From Pseudomonadota bacterium (lineage in GTDB: Bacteria > Pseudomonadota > Alphaproteobacteria > Micavibrionales > UBA1664), in assembly GCA_009926935.1 (NCBI GenBank), contig RFNZ01000015.1, forward strand, positions 1 through 48,848: a DNA stretch of 48,848 nucleotides, given 5' to 3'. Positions 7,962 through 17,147 of this stretch are shown piece after piece. Position numbers and translations under genes: made by a program. Below the pieces are notes generated by a model. The model was not told the origin of the DNA. It ran no database searches and saw only the letters and a program-made list of their open reading frames with translations. Every line of letters begins with the position of its first letter. Position 1 is the stretch's first letter.

Positions 7962-10900
7962 TTGATGATACCGTTCAAAATTTGTTCCTGCGGTGTAGGG
8001 GCGGGTGCCTGTTGCTGTGTTTGAGGCTGTGTCGGAACGGGTGCTGCGTCCGGTGCCGGTACAGGTGCCTGCGTCGGCGCTGGTGCAGGAGCCTGCTGCG
8101 GTTGCCCGCCAAACAGGCCCGGCAGAACCTGGTTGACGATCCCCTCGGCCGCGGTGCCTTTAAGCTTGTCGCTGACGATACCCTGGACCTTATCGCCAAT
8201 CTCGCTCTGGATTTTGCTGCGGATCAGGTTATCCAGAGCCTGCGAGTTGACCGTTTTGGACGGGCTGCTCAGCGGCCCGTAAATGCGCAAACCGATAACT
8301 GGCACGTCTTTTGGCTGCGTTACATTCACGCTGCTGTTTATATCCATGTACCAGCGCGTGAAGCTGATATTGCCGTTTGATGTAACGACGGCATTGGCGT
8401 TTACGGTTTCCAGCTTGAAATCCTTTACGGGCATTTCACCGTTTGAAATGACAAAGCTGTGATCAATATCCTTGAAGGATGTCGAGCCGCCTGAGAAACC
8501 TTCGGTTGTAAGGCCGGCTATAACGCCTTTCCAGCCGCCGTCGAAAGCCTCAACGATGTTGGCTGCCAGCTTGTCGATATCCATGCCGTAGATGACCGGT
8601 TTTTCGGCCTTAATATCGGCCTTGCCCGTAAGTGAGGCCATAAGTGCGCCTGAACTAATGCCGGCGCCCTTCATCGCGAGTGACACGCTGCCCGTGCCAT
8701 CCGCCATCTTTTTAGGTGACGACATGAGCGCAGACAGGAAAGGCCCGATCGCAACTTTGGTTACATCGGCCTTGAAGTCGATATTGAGCGGTGATTTCGT
8801 GCCAGCGCTTGAAGCCGTTAAGGCCGCATCAAACGACCCGTCAAAAAGATTGCCGGCAATCGGCGATGCTTTGAGCACGCCGTCTTTGAGGGTTACATCC
8901 ATTTTCGCGTTTTTAAGAGTCCATGTGCCGTAAAGCAGTGTGCCCGCCGATACATCAAGATCAAGATTGAGAGACTTCATAAAGCCTGTATCTAGAGGCT
9001 CGCGCGACCATGGCGAGACCGCCGCCTGTGCTGTACTTCCGGCAGATGCCGCAGCGTTACCCGATGCCTTACTTGAGACGGTCTTGCTGTCCACACCTAC
9101 AAGCGCGCCTACATCCAGCTTGTTGCTAGTGATGGCCGCCGTGTAAGAAGGAACGCCACCCATAACGGCCTTTAGCGAGCCTGCAATATCGCTGCCGCCA
9201 ACCACGCCTTTAAGACCCGTTACCTCGTATGTGTTGTCCGATATGGCAACAAGCCCTGCAAGATCAATGGGCTTGCCTGTGCCCTCGCCTGCACCAAAAC
9301 CTGGTGAAAAAACCCGTACCGCATTCACAAAGCTCGGGTGACGCACGCGCACGGATACGCTGCTCGGGATATCGGCTTCAAACGGATCGTTAACGCCGCC
9401 CGATGCCTCTACCGTGAAACCCCATGCTTTTAATGTTGCATTGATATCGAGCTTCGATTTATCGCCCTTGGCTTTGACCGAGCCGTTAAACGCACCCACT
9501 GTTTTGTTTAAGGCCAGCGGCTTACCTGTCATGGCTTTAACGAAGCCTTCAAGGTCTGAGGTTGCAAGCCCTGCGTTTACATCAAGGCCGCTTAGTGCCT
9601 TTACGTCGGCTATGGCCCCCGTTGCGCTAAGCGTACCGCCGCTTACTGTTGCAGATCCTGCTGTCAGTACCAATTTTTTACTGTCGTAGCTGCCTGCCGC
9701 TTTTACGTCTGTCAGGGCCGTGTCACCACGGATGAGGCGACCGAGCGTTACATCAAACTTAAGGTCAAAAGGCAGTTGCGGCAAATCCAGTTTAAATTCC
9801 GGCTTTTTGTCTGCTTCCGCTTTTTTGGGTTCAGTGCCTTCTTTTTTAGCTTCTTCGTTCTTTTGTTTGTCTTCGGGCATTGTCCATACATTGCCTGCCA
9901 GCTTTAGATTGAGTAGAGGCCGTGCGCCTACGGTATAGGCAATCGTACCATTTAACTTCGTTTCGCCGATCGAGAGCGGCTGGACATTGAGAGTCACTGT
10001 CGAACCCGCAAGCCTGAAAGATGCGGTTGTATCAATCCGGCGAGGCATTGACGGGTTTTCAAAAACAGCTTCATCCGCGAGGCCCAGCCATTCGGCAAAA
10101 ATCAGTTTGAGTGAGCCGATCGAAACATCGGCCACGCCCTCAACAACGCCTTTTGAAACCAGTGCTGCGGATAGGCTGATATCACCGCCACCTGGTATGG
10201 AGGCGATTGTTGCCCTGAAATCGTTTTTGCCCTCGCCCACTGTTGCGCGCAGTTCAAAAGCGCCGGTTTTCTTGCGCTTGTATTCAAGCCCTTTGCCGCG
10301 GATCTGGATATCCGCCTTCATATCCTTGGGCAGCTCAAAATCGCTTGGTATCAGGCTTGTAGATTTTTTGGATTCCGCCGCTTTTTGGCCTGCCTTTTCA
10401 TCGCTTTTCTTTTCAGACTTTGCGGCCACCGCCGATGCGGTCTCAAGTGCCATGTTAAGATCGAGTATCTCTTTAGAATCAATGATGGCCGTTATGGACA
10501 TAGGGCCTTTTTGAAGCCCCTGAGCATCCAGTTTCATGGAGAGGCGAGCGGTGCCCAGTTCAAGTGCGCCATTTGTTAAAAGCACTTTATCGGGCGAGGC
10601 TGTCAGCATACCCGTCACACTCGTTTTCATGGCGGGCACTGCCACTTTCATGCCGATATCCGCCAAAACGCCTGCAAGATCAGTGTAAGAGAGTTCGGTT
10701 TCACCCTGTACTTCTTTGCTTTCGTCTGTGGCTACAACGCCAGAGAAACGAAAAGCGGCCCGGCCATTGCCATCAGAGAGCAGCAATTGCAATGGAAGGG
10801 ATTCACCTGCGCGAAATCCGCCTGTGGTTGCATCAACATTCAGCGCAGCAGCGCCGTACCCTATCTGGCCTTCAACATCAAAGGGGCCCGTTAGGGACTC

Positions 10901-11464
10901 AGCTTTGATGGTGATGTCTTTGATATCCACTTTGAAAGGTTTTCCGGCTTTCGCTTCATCGCGCATCTCGATGCGGCCATCACGGATTTTGAGACTGCCT
11001 ATCGATATGGCTGGAGCTGCCGCTGCTTTTACGGGCTCGCCGGTTACGGCATCCGTCTGTGTTGAAGCCGTGCCGGATGCCACGGGTTTCCAGTTATCGC
11101 CGCCATTCTGTTTATTGATCAGCGTCAGGATTGGTTTATCAAGCGTTACGGATGCGATTTCAATTTTGCCTGTCAGCAGCGGCAGAAAAGCTATGCGGAC
11201 ATCTGCGTTTTCAACAGCAAGAAACGCTTCCGTCTCGGACGGTTTTTTGACAATGATGTTCTGAACGCTTGCGTGCGGGGACGGTAAAAGCGCGATTCTA
11301 AGCGCGCCTCCTATGCTGAGATCGTAGCCCGTGGATTCACGGAGTTTCTGCTGGGCTAAGTTTTGGTATTTGCTCCAGTCAATAAAACCGGGCACAACCA
11401 GTAACGCCACAACGAGTACGCCAAGCGTACCCAGACCCGCGAACAGGATTTTCTTTTTTTGCAT
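7946..11464 (-). CDS. AsmA-family envelope protein
   Basis: 1172 residues. A single N-terminal membrane anchor (residues about 5-26, ILFAGLGTLGVLVVALLVVPG) is followed by FIDWSKYQNLAQQKLRESTGYDLSIGG, the AsmA start. The very long remainder of short beta repeats faces the periplasm. AsmA/TamB-like proteins are thought to form grooves carrying lipid between membranes. A Lys/Glu-rich low-complexity linker lies near residues 525-555. The C-terminus has the conserved AsmA part (SFKDIDHSFVISNGEMPVKDF), then a Pro/Ala/Gln-rich tail and a final helix. GGAG lies 8 bases before ATG 11464. It is last in the likely phaA-phaB-CNBD-asmA unit. Confidence 0.9.
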   Translation of the reverse strand: MQKKKILFAGLGTLGVLVVALLVVPGFIDWSKYQNLAQQKLRESTGYDLSIGGALRIALLPSPHASVQNIIVKKPSETEAFLAVENADVRIAFLPLLTGKIEIASVTLDKPILTLINKQNGGDNWKPVASGTASTQTDAVTGEPVKAAAAPAISIGSLKIRDGRIEMRDEAKAGKPFKVDIKDITIKAESLTGPFDVEGQIGYGAAALNVDATTGGFRAGESLPLQLLLSDGNGRAAFRFSGVVATDESKEVQGETELSYTDLAGVLADIGMKVAVPAMKTSVTGMLTASPDKVLLTNGALELGTARLSMKLDAQGLQKGPMSITAIIDSKEILDLNMALETASAVAAKSEKKSDEKAGQKAAESKKSTSLIPSDFELPKDMKADIQIRGKGLEYKRKKTGAFELRATVGEGKNDFRATIASIPGGGDISLSAALVSKGVVEGVADVSIGSLKLIFAEWLGLADEAVFENPSMPRRIDTTASFRLAGSTVTLNVQPLSIGETKLNGTIAYTVGARPLLNLKLAGNVWTMPEDKQKNEEAKKEGTEPKKAEADKKPEFKLDLPQLPFDLKFDVTLGRLIRGDTALTDVKAAGSYDSKKLVLTAGSATVSGGTLSATGAIADVKALSGLDVNAGLATSDLEGFVKAMTGKPLALNKTVGAFNGSVKAKGDKSKLDINATLKAWGFTVEASGGVNDPFEADIPSSVSVRVRHPSFVNAVRVFSPGFGAGEGTGKPIDLAGLVAISDNTYEVTGLKGVVGGSDIAGSLKAVMGGVPSYTAAITSNKLDVGALVGVDSKTVSSKASGNAAASAGSTAQAAVSPWSREPLDTGFMKSLNLDLDVSAGTLLYGTWTLKNAKMDVTLKDGVLKASPIAGNLFDGSFDAALTASSAGTKSPLNIDFKADVTKVAIGPFLSALMSSPKKMADGTGSVSLAMKGAGISSGALMASLTGKADIKAEKPVIYGMDIDKLAANIVEAFDGGWKGVIAGLTTEGFSGGSTSFKDIDHSFVISNGEMPVKDFKLETVNANAVVTSNGNISFTRWYMDINSSVNVTQPKDVPVIGLRIYGPLSSPSKTVNSQALDNLIRSKIQSEIGDKVQGIVSDKLKGTAAEGIVNQVLPGLFGGQPQQAPAPAPTQAPVPAPDAAPVPTQPQTQQQAPAPTPQEQILNGIINQLGR

Positions 11465-11539
11465 AATATATCTCCGTCTGTAGACGGATTATGCGGTGCC
11501 TAAAAGGCAAAATCAAGACAAGGGGTTAAATGGGAAAAG

Positions 11540-12079
11540 CTAACGCTTTTTGGAGAGGCGCTCGAGGTAGGTCTGCGTAAGGTCCAGAAACTGGCGCATA
11601 ATAGGTGATGCCTCGTTCTGATAGTTTTTACGGTCTGCCGGGTCAAGGAAACCCATGACCAGCTTGAAAGCATCGCTGAAAAGCTTATGGATATCGCGCA
11701 CATCCGTCGCCGTTTTCTCGACACGGTCCACATTCGCGGCTTTGATCCGCTCTTTCATCATTTTGACGATGGCACGGATGGTGGCATCGCAATCCTTGAG
11801 TTTATCCTCCATCACCTGACGTGTGATGATAATGAGGTTGCAGTCCTCTATCGCTTTGACGGAAGCCGTGCGCGGCTCGTCAAACAAAAGGGCGGTTTCG
11901 CCGAAGATATCTCCAACGCTAAGGGTTGCAAGATCAACAGGCTTTCCGCCCTTGTTTTTGAAAATTTTTACACTGCCTGACTGAATGATGTATGCGTGGT
12001 CTGCAACGTCACCCTCTTCGATGATCGTATGACCTTCGGGGAAAAAGCGGCGTTCAAGGATGGGAGTCTGGCGTGCCAT
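11540..12079 (-). CDS. cyclic nucleotide-binding domain protein
   Basis: 179 residues. Residues 5-115 form a CRP/PKA-type beta roll: RRFFPEGHTIIEEGDVADHAYIIQSGSVKIF, then the phosphate-binding cassette FGETALLFDEPRTASV. This keeps the Glu that contacts ribose and the Arg that contacts the cyclic phosphate, so nucleotide binding is plausible. No helix-turn-helix follows. The rest is helical (MKERIKAANVDRVEKTATDVRDIHKLFSDAF), so it is not a CRP-type transcription factor and probably acts through protein contact. It lies 39 bp after phaB and 75 bp before the AsmA gene on the same strand. Confidence 0.9.
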   Translation of the reverse strand: MARQTPILERRFFPEGHTIIEEGDVADHAYIIQSGSVKIFKNKGGKPVDLATLSVGDIFGETALLFDEPRTASVKAIEDCNLIIITRQVMEDKLKDCDATIRAIVKMMKERIKAANVDRVEKTATDVRDIHKLFSDAFKLVMGFLDPADRKNYQNEASPIMRQFLDLTQTYLERLSKKR

Positions 12080-12118
12080 GCATCGAATGGTAGCTCATTC
12101 GTACGATTTGGCAAAGCG

Positions 12119-12844
12119 TTATGCCATATACTGGCCGCCATTCGCTGTGATGGTCGCCCCTGTTATAAAGGCCGCCTTTTCAGAAGCTAGAAAAGCGACA
12201 ATATCCGCAATTTCTTCAGGTTTACCCATCCGCGCGACAGGTATGGTGCGGATAATGCTATCCAGTACTTCCTGCCGCATGTTGCCCGTCATTTCGGTTG
12301 CGATGTATCCAGGGCAAATAGCATTAACCGTGATCCCCTTGGCGGCGCTTTCAAGTGCCAGAGCTTTGCTAAACCCAATGATGCCAGCTTTGGCCGCGGC
12401 ATAATTGGTTTGACCCAGTTGGCCCTTTTGTCCATTGATCGAAGAAATATTGATCACGCGACCAAAATTACGTTCGCGCATACCGGTTACAATGGCACGG
12501 CACATATTGAAACAGGATGTCAGGTTAGTCTCCATGACAACGTGCCATGCATCAGGCTCCATTTTATGCAGCATGCAGTCTTTGGTGATGCCCGCATTAT
12601 TGACCAGCACCGATACCGGCCCCAGTTCTTTTTCTATGGCTGCTACACCTGCCGTACAGGCAGCATAGTCAGCCACATCAAACTTGAAAACGCTTGCGCC
12701 TGTCTCGGCCTTGAAGGCCTCAGCAGCCGCATCATTGCCATGATAGGTCGCAGCCACCAAGTATCCGTCGGCCAGCAATGCTTTTGAGATGGATGCGCCG
12801 ATCCCACGCGTACCGCCCGTGACAACAGCTACTTTTTTGCTCAT
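12119..12844 (-). CDS. phaB: acetoacetyl-CoA reductase
   Basis: NADPH-dependent reduction of acetoacetyl-CoA to (R)-3-hydroxybutyryl-CoA, the PHB monomer. It is a 241-residue short-chain dehydrogenase: the cofactor loop GGTRGIG is at 10-16, NNAG at 82-85, and catalytic S135, Y148 and K152. The segment GQKGQLGQTNYAAAKAG and the end CPGYIATEMTGNM are typical of PhaB and less like FabG. The gene starts 3 bp after the phaA stop, so the two are co-transcribed. FabG is the main alternative, but the context settles it. Confidence 0.95.
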   Translation of the reverse strand: MSKKVAVVTGGTRGIGASISKALLADGYLVAATYHGNDAAAEAFKAETGASVFKFDVADYAACTAGVAAIEKELGPVSVLVNNAGITKDCMLHKMEPDAWHVVMETNLTSCFNMCRAIVTGMRERNFGRVINISSINGQKGQLGQTNYAAAKAGIIGFSKALALESAAKGITVNAICPGYIATEMTGNMRQEVLDSIIRTIPVARMGKPEEIADIVAFLASEKAAFITGATITANGGQYMA

Positions 12845-12847
12845 ATC

Positions 12848-14062
12848 TTAGGCTACCTTTTTCCAGTCCATACTGCTGTCACGCTCGACGCAGAGCGCAA
12901 TTCCCATGCCGCCGCCGATACACAGCGTGGCCAGACCTTTTTTAGCATCGCGGCGTGCCATTTCATGCAGCAATGTCACTAAAATACGTGCGCCCGAAGC
13001 GCCGATAGGGTGACCGATGGCAATGGCACCGCCGTTTACGTTGACCTTTGCGGGGTCCAGTTTCAGTTCCTTTACAACGCAGCAAGCCTGCGCTGCAAAA
13101 GCCTCGTTCGATTCCACGAGGTCAAGGTCAGCCACTGTCCATCCGGCTTTTGCCAGTGCTTTTTGCGATGCTGGTATCGGCCCCGTGCCCATGACAGCGG
13201 GGTCAACACCTGCGGTCGCCCAGGATGCGATTTTGGCAAATGGCTTGAGGCCGCGTTTTTTTGCTTCCGATGCACGCATCAATACAAGTGCTGCCGCACC
13301 ATCATTCAGGCCCGATGCATTGGCGGCTGTGACCGTACCGTCCGGCTTGAAAGCAGGTTTCATGCCGGCGATCCCTTCAACCGTCACGCCCGCTCTTGGA
13401 AATTCGTCTTTGCTGAAGACGATTTCTTCCTTCTTTTTCTTGATCGTGATGGGCGCGATTTCTGCATCAAACTTACCGGCTTTTTGTGCGGCTTCCGTCC
13501 GCTGCTGGCTTGTGGCTGCAAAGTTGTCCTGATCGGCTCTCGTGATTTGCCATTTCTGGGCGATGTTTTCGGCTGTGATGCCCATGTGATAGCCGTTGAA
13601 TGCATCCCACAGACCATCTTTGATCATGGTGTCGACCATGTTTGTATCACCAAATTTAACACCGCCGCGCAGATGCATGGTATGTGGGGCCAAGCTCATG
13701 CTCTCCTGCCCGCCGCAAACCATGACATCGGCATCACCGCTTATAATAGCCTGATACCCAAGCGCCACTGTGCGCAGGCCCGACCCGCAAAGCTGGTTAA
13801 TGCCGTAGGCCGTTTTCTCCTGAGGGATACCGGCTGCCATTGCTGCTTGCCGCGCTGGGCCCTGCCCTGTGGCTGCCGTCAAAATCTGGCCCATCACCAC
13901 TTCATCCACCTCGTCCGGCTTTACACCGCAATCGGCCAACGCCGCCTTAATGGCAACAGCGCCCAGCTGATGCGCGGGCATATCGGCCAGCGTGCCCATA
14001 AAGGCCCCGACGGCAGTACGTTTGGCTGCGACAATAACAATAGGATCGTTGGAAGCGGACAT
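12848..14062 (-). CDS. phaA: acetyl-CoA acetyltransferase (beta-ketothiolase)
   Basis: Condenses two acetyl-CoA to acetoacetyl-CoA, the first step of PHB synthesis. 404 residues from ATG 14062, which has GGAG a few bases upstream. The frame extends upstream but the thiolase sequence starts here. Active-site cysteine C92 lies in [11 protein letters not shown], the conserved His in HPIGASGAR, and the second catalytic cysteine in LCIGGGMG. The order phaA-phaB is the standard operon. The upstream gap (14063-14211) is shared with the divergent response-regulator gene. Confidence 0.96.
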   Translation of the reverse strand: MSASNDPIVIVAAKRTAVGAFMGTLADMPAHQLGAVAIKAALADCGVKPDEVDEVVMGQILTAATGQGPARQAAMAAGIPQEKTAYGINQLCGSGLRTVALGYQAIISGDADVMVCGGQESMSLAPHTMHLRGGVKFGDTNMVDTMIKDGLWDAFNGYHMGITAENIAQKWQITRADQDNFAATSQQRTEAAQKAGKFDAEIAPITIKKKKEEIVFSKDEFPRAGVTVEGIAGMKPAFKPDGTVTAANASGLNDGAAALVLMRASEAKKRGLKPFAKIASWATAGVDPAVMGTGPIPASQKALAKAGWTVADLDLVESNEAFAAQACCVVKELKLDPAKVNVNGGAIAIGHPIGASGARILVTLLHEMARRDAKKGLATLCIGGGMGIALCVERDSSMDWKKVA

Positions 14063-14160
14063 GTGGGATCTCCTTCGGAAAAACTGCCGTGAAAATACAG
14101 GGCCTGCGCCGAGGCGTCCAGCGGACAATTTGTTGCAGTGCTCCTGAGTATCCCGGAAAC

Positions 14161-14189
14161 TTGACAGTGTAATTTATTTACCATAATTT
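14161..14189 (+). promoter_or_regulatory. candidate promoter of the receiver-PPDK-like gene
   Basis: Perfect TTGACA at 14161-14166. A -10 of CATAAT (14182-14187, 15-base spacer) or TAATTT (14184, 17-base spacer) follows in AT-rich DNA, 25-30 bases before ATG 14212. The spacing is not ideal for the better -10. Confidence 0.45.
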
Positions 14190-14211
14190 ATATGCTTTTT
14201 AAGGTGTGCCT

Positions 14212-16362
14212 ATGGCCTATAACGTCCTCATTGTTGATGATAACGCCATTATCCAGATGGAGACTGGCGAATATCTCTCCCGCTCGAAAGCCGTCAAAGA
14301 AGTTCAAGGGGCTGATCATCCGCGTGCGGCACTGGATATCCTTGCCGGTGATCTCAGACAAGGCAAGCAGATCGATACCCTTGTCCTTGATATGCAGTTT
14401 GGAGACCACTCCGGCATGGATTTTGACGATCTGATCGACACCATCCGCGAGTCCACCCCGCATGGGCAACCTCAGGTATTCCCGGAAATCATTTTCATGA
14501 GCGGGAACGACAGGGACGATATCGCCAATCATATCGCCCACCTGCAAGACCGTTATCCGCAGTTTGTATTTTCCGGCCTTATGAAAGGCAGCGCTGAAAC
14601 TCTTAGGCATTATCTTGAAAGTGACAAAAAAGACACATCGGGCGTTATCAAGGTGAACCCCGAGTGGCGGCGTATTTCAAGCCTGTTTCCTCCGCTTGAC
14701 TTTAACGAGGCCGCAGTGGCTGCCACTGATAAAGATGTGCCTTGGTCTGGTATCATTTTTGGCCTTGATCCTGAAGACGTGCTGCGAGCTGTCGAGCCCA
14801 GAGTAGATGTGACAGAGCGTCAAGAACGTGATTCCCTGGTCTTTGAAAAAGGATCAGGCCCTGCCATAACAGGCCTTGCCGTGTTTACCCTTAAGGAAGC
14901 TGCTCAGCTCAGAGCCAGCGGGCATACCGGCAACATCATCCTTATTACAAGCCGCGGCAGCAACGCGCTCTTCAGAAATACGCAGCATATTAACGGCGTT
15001 GTGAATATTGGCGAGATTGCGACCCACTTCAGAAACATCATGCGTTCTGCGGGTATTTCAACGATTGCCAGCAGCCGTGACTTTGCTTCTGATTTTAACG
15101 TTAAACTAAAGCGCGGCGTGCTCACCACTGACGAGCTCGTTATCACCAGCGGCATGACGATCACCATCGATCCCGTGAACGCCATGCTCTATGAGGGCGA
15201 AGCTGTCATACACAATACCCCTCCGCGCCAAGCGCTTTACGATATTGGTCAGGCGGTTGAAGGTTTTACCGATTACCGCCGCCCTTCGCGTGACCAGATG
15301 CGTTTTCTTATTCAGGCAGATACGCATCATGATCTGGCTGTTGAAGGCGCATCGACAAGCGAGATCGGCCTTAGCCGCATGGAATACTACTTTGTTCATG
15401 GCAAGGGTGGCATGGATATTCTGCGCGGGTATCTTTTTGACCCCAATACCGCCAACAGGGAAAAACTAAAAACCTTCCTTGCCCGTTACATCAAAGAGGA
15501 GATTGAGAGCAAAAGTTACTATCTCAACTCACCTTTTACCTTCCGTCTCTTCGATATGAAACCGGATGAACTGCTCAGCCAGCGCGATGCAGATGCCCTG
15601 AAAGCGAAGTACGGATTGACTGACCTGCGCGGTACGGCGCTTGCCAGCGTTCTTCCCGATTTTTATCAGGCGCAGGTTGAAGCCCTTTTGGAAGCCATCC
15701 CTGCGGAACATACAATTGAAGACCGGTGCCAAAAGCACAGATACGGCCTTTACGTTGAAGAGCCCTCACTCAATATCGCGATCCCCATGGTCAAGGACGG
15801 CGCGCATTTCGATTACATGAGCGGCATCGTAAACGAAACGGTCAGCGTAATGCGCGGCCCTGATTACCCTTGGGTCAAAGCCATCCCGATGATTGAAAGC
15901 CTTGAAGCCATCCGTAACCTGCCCGCCATATTGGAGAGCATGCGCTACGGCATTCTTATGATCGGCACAAGCGACCTTATGTCGGATATCATGGGCGGCG
16001 TTGACCGCAATGACGAAAAAGGCATTCAGGCATGGATGGAAAAACAGGGCAACACCAACGACCACCCTTTCCGTACCGTTACACCATCACTTCGCCGCGC
16101 ACTCGAAGACATCCGTGACTGCATACGCCAATCCGAGGCACCTATTTACATGCGCGTCTGCGGCGAGCATGCCCAGCATCTTGATGCCCTTCTGCCTTTG
16201 AATGCGGCGGGCGTCCACGAGGTCTGCGTACCGGCAACAATTGCCAATATCGCGGGCCTGCCCCTTGCATTTGATCTCGCTACCCTCCGCAAGGAGCCTC
16301 CCAGCCAGCGCACGATCGAGCATATGTACCAATCACGCCAGAGACGCGGCCTTACCCCCTGA
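14212..16362 (+). CDS. response regulator fused to PPDK-like phosphohistidine and PEP-binding domains
   Basis: 716 residues from ATG 14212, which has AAGGTG 5 bases upstream. Residues 3-140 are a receiver domain with acidic pair D9/D10, phospho-acceptor D60, switch S97 and K125. Residues about 210-330 resemble the swivelling phosphohistidine domain of pyruvate phosphate dikinase: LITSRGSN, then GEIATHFRNIMRSAG, where H272 aligns with the catalytic His of GGMTSHA. Residues about 340-690 resemble the PEP-utilizer TIM barrel: EIGLSRMEYYF (R389, E391), FRLFD (R445), MIES (E562), GTSDL (usual Asn is S587) and VCGEHA (catalytic C650). The ATP-grasp domain is absent. PEP-linked phosphotransfer under receiver control is inferred. 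No kinase gene is adjacent. Confidence 0.8.
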   Translation: MAYNVLIVDDNAIIQMETGEYLSRSKAVKEVQGADHPRAALDILAGDLRQGKQIDTLVLDMQFGDHSGMDFDDLIDTIRESTPHGQPQVFPEIIFMSGNDRDDIANHIAHLQDRYPQFVFSGLMKGSAETLRHYLESDKKDTSGVIKVNPEWRRISSLFPPLDFNEAAVAATDKDVPWSGIIFGLDPEDVLRAVEPRVDVTERQERDSLVFEKGSGPAITGLAVFTLKEAAQLRASGHTGNIILITSRGSNALFRNTQHINGVVNIGEIATHFRNIMRSAGISTIASSRDFASDFNVKLKRGVLTTDELVITSGMTITIDPVNAMLYEGEAVIHNTPPRQALYDIGQAVEGFTDYRRPSRDQMRFLIQADTHHDLAVEGASTSEIGLSRMEYYFVHGKGGMDILRGYLFDPNTANREKLKTFLARYIKEEIESKSYYLNSPFTFRLFDMKPDELLSQRDADALKAKYGLTDLRGTALASVLPDFYQAQVEALLEAIPAEHTIEDRCQKHRYGLYVEEPSLNIAIPMVKDGAHFDYMSGIVNETVSVMRGPDYPWVKAIPMIESLEAIRNLPAILESMRYGILMIGTSDLMSDIMGGVDRNDEKGIQAWMEKQGNTNDHPFRTVTPSLRRALEDIRDCIRQSEAPIYMRVCGEHAQHLDALLPLNAAGVHEVCVPATIANIAGLPLAFDLATLRKEPPSQRTIEHMYQSRQRRGLTP

Positions 16363-16418
16363 TTTTTCTACATTTTCCGGTTAAACCCGTATTAATCCGC
16401 TTTTGCTAGACTACCCGC

Positions 16419-17147
16419 ATGAGAGGGTTGTTTTCATCCAAGAGCGATGGCGGAATCGAAGTTCGATTTCTCAAAGTCGGCGAAGGGTCCGTTTTAAAAA
16501 GTATGAGGGCGGCTTCATACGTGGCCAACCCGATTGAAATGGGGCCTGAAGGCGCTCACGCTGAAGTCGATGCAAAATCTGATATTGAATGGGATAATCT
16601 GGCCTGCTCCCGTTTCTCGAAATCGCTTGTTGTCTTTGATAAAGGTGAGCCTATTGCTTGCCTTACCTTGCGCAAAGACCCCGATAAAAAACGTATCATC
16701 GATGGCGAAGAACATAACCTCTGCTATGCCGAACACCTTTTTATTGTACCCGGAAAACGCAGCGCCGTCAGTGTCCTGTTGCCCATGTTATCCACGGCAC
16801 GCGAGTATATCCAGAATGATTCAAACTCGACGCTGGTCATGGTAGCCGTCATGGCTAAAAACATACCCATGCTTGCCATGATCAAGGGATTTGGTTTCAA
16901 GTATGACAAAGAAGGTGAACATGATCGCGAATATTCGGATCGTGACGCCATGGAGTTTTATTCATTACGTGTCAAAGCAAAACCGGATGCCCTTGGTCAG
17001 GAAATCATGGCAATCATGGATGAGACACCTGTGCCGGTAACAGCCCCTATTACCGATGCTGATGGTGGCAAAAACAGAATGGTTATAACGCCACCAAAAG
17101 CAAAAATTCCCGGTGTCGTTTGGCAGCCACCAGGCAGGCGCCGCTAG
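16419..17147 (+). CDS. GNAT-like acyltransferase domain protein
   Basis: 242 residues. The core (about 15-180) has a GNAT layout: a strand with SLVVFDKGEPIACLTL, AEHLFIVPGKRSAVSVLLPMLSTAREYI in place of the acetyl-CoA loop and helix, and VAVMAKNIPMLAMIKGFGFKY, like the usual N-x-x-A-x-x-x-Y-x-K-x-G-F end. The pyrophosphate loop is not a clean RGxGxG/A, so activity is uncertain. The tail from about 195 is Pro-rich and basic. There is no ribosome site before ATG 16419. TAGACT at 16407 could start transcription at the ATG itself (leaderless). It follows the response regulator by 56 bp. Its stop overlaps the convergent phaC-like stop (CTAG). Confidence 0.65.
   Translation: MRGLFSSKSDGGIEVRFLKVGEGSVLKSMRAASYVANPIEMGPEGAHAEVDAKSDIEWDNLACSRFSKSLVVFDKGEPIACLTLRKDPDKKRIIDGEEHNLCYAEHLFIVPGKRSAVSVLLPMLSTAREYIQNDSNSTLVMVAVMAKNIPMLAMIKGFGFKYDKEGEHDREYSDRDAMEFYSLRVKAKPDALGQEIMAIMDETPVPVTAPITDADGGKNRMVITPPKAKIPGVVWQPPGRRR

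Noticed and set aside
13010..14092. A 360-residue open frame on the plus strand inside phaA
   Set aside because: It is antisense to a confident phaA gene and is Cys/His-rich without any family pattern; it is open only because of the codon bias of phaA.
14130..14141. TTGTTGCAGTGC upstream of phaA as a third PhaR site
   Set aside because: It shares only the CTGC and ACAA blocks with the other two sites, and the spacing differs; kept only as a weak remark.
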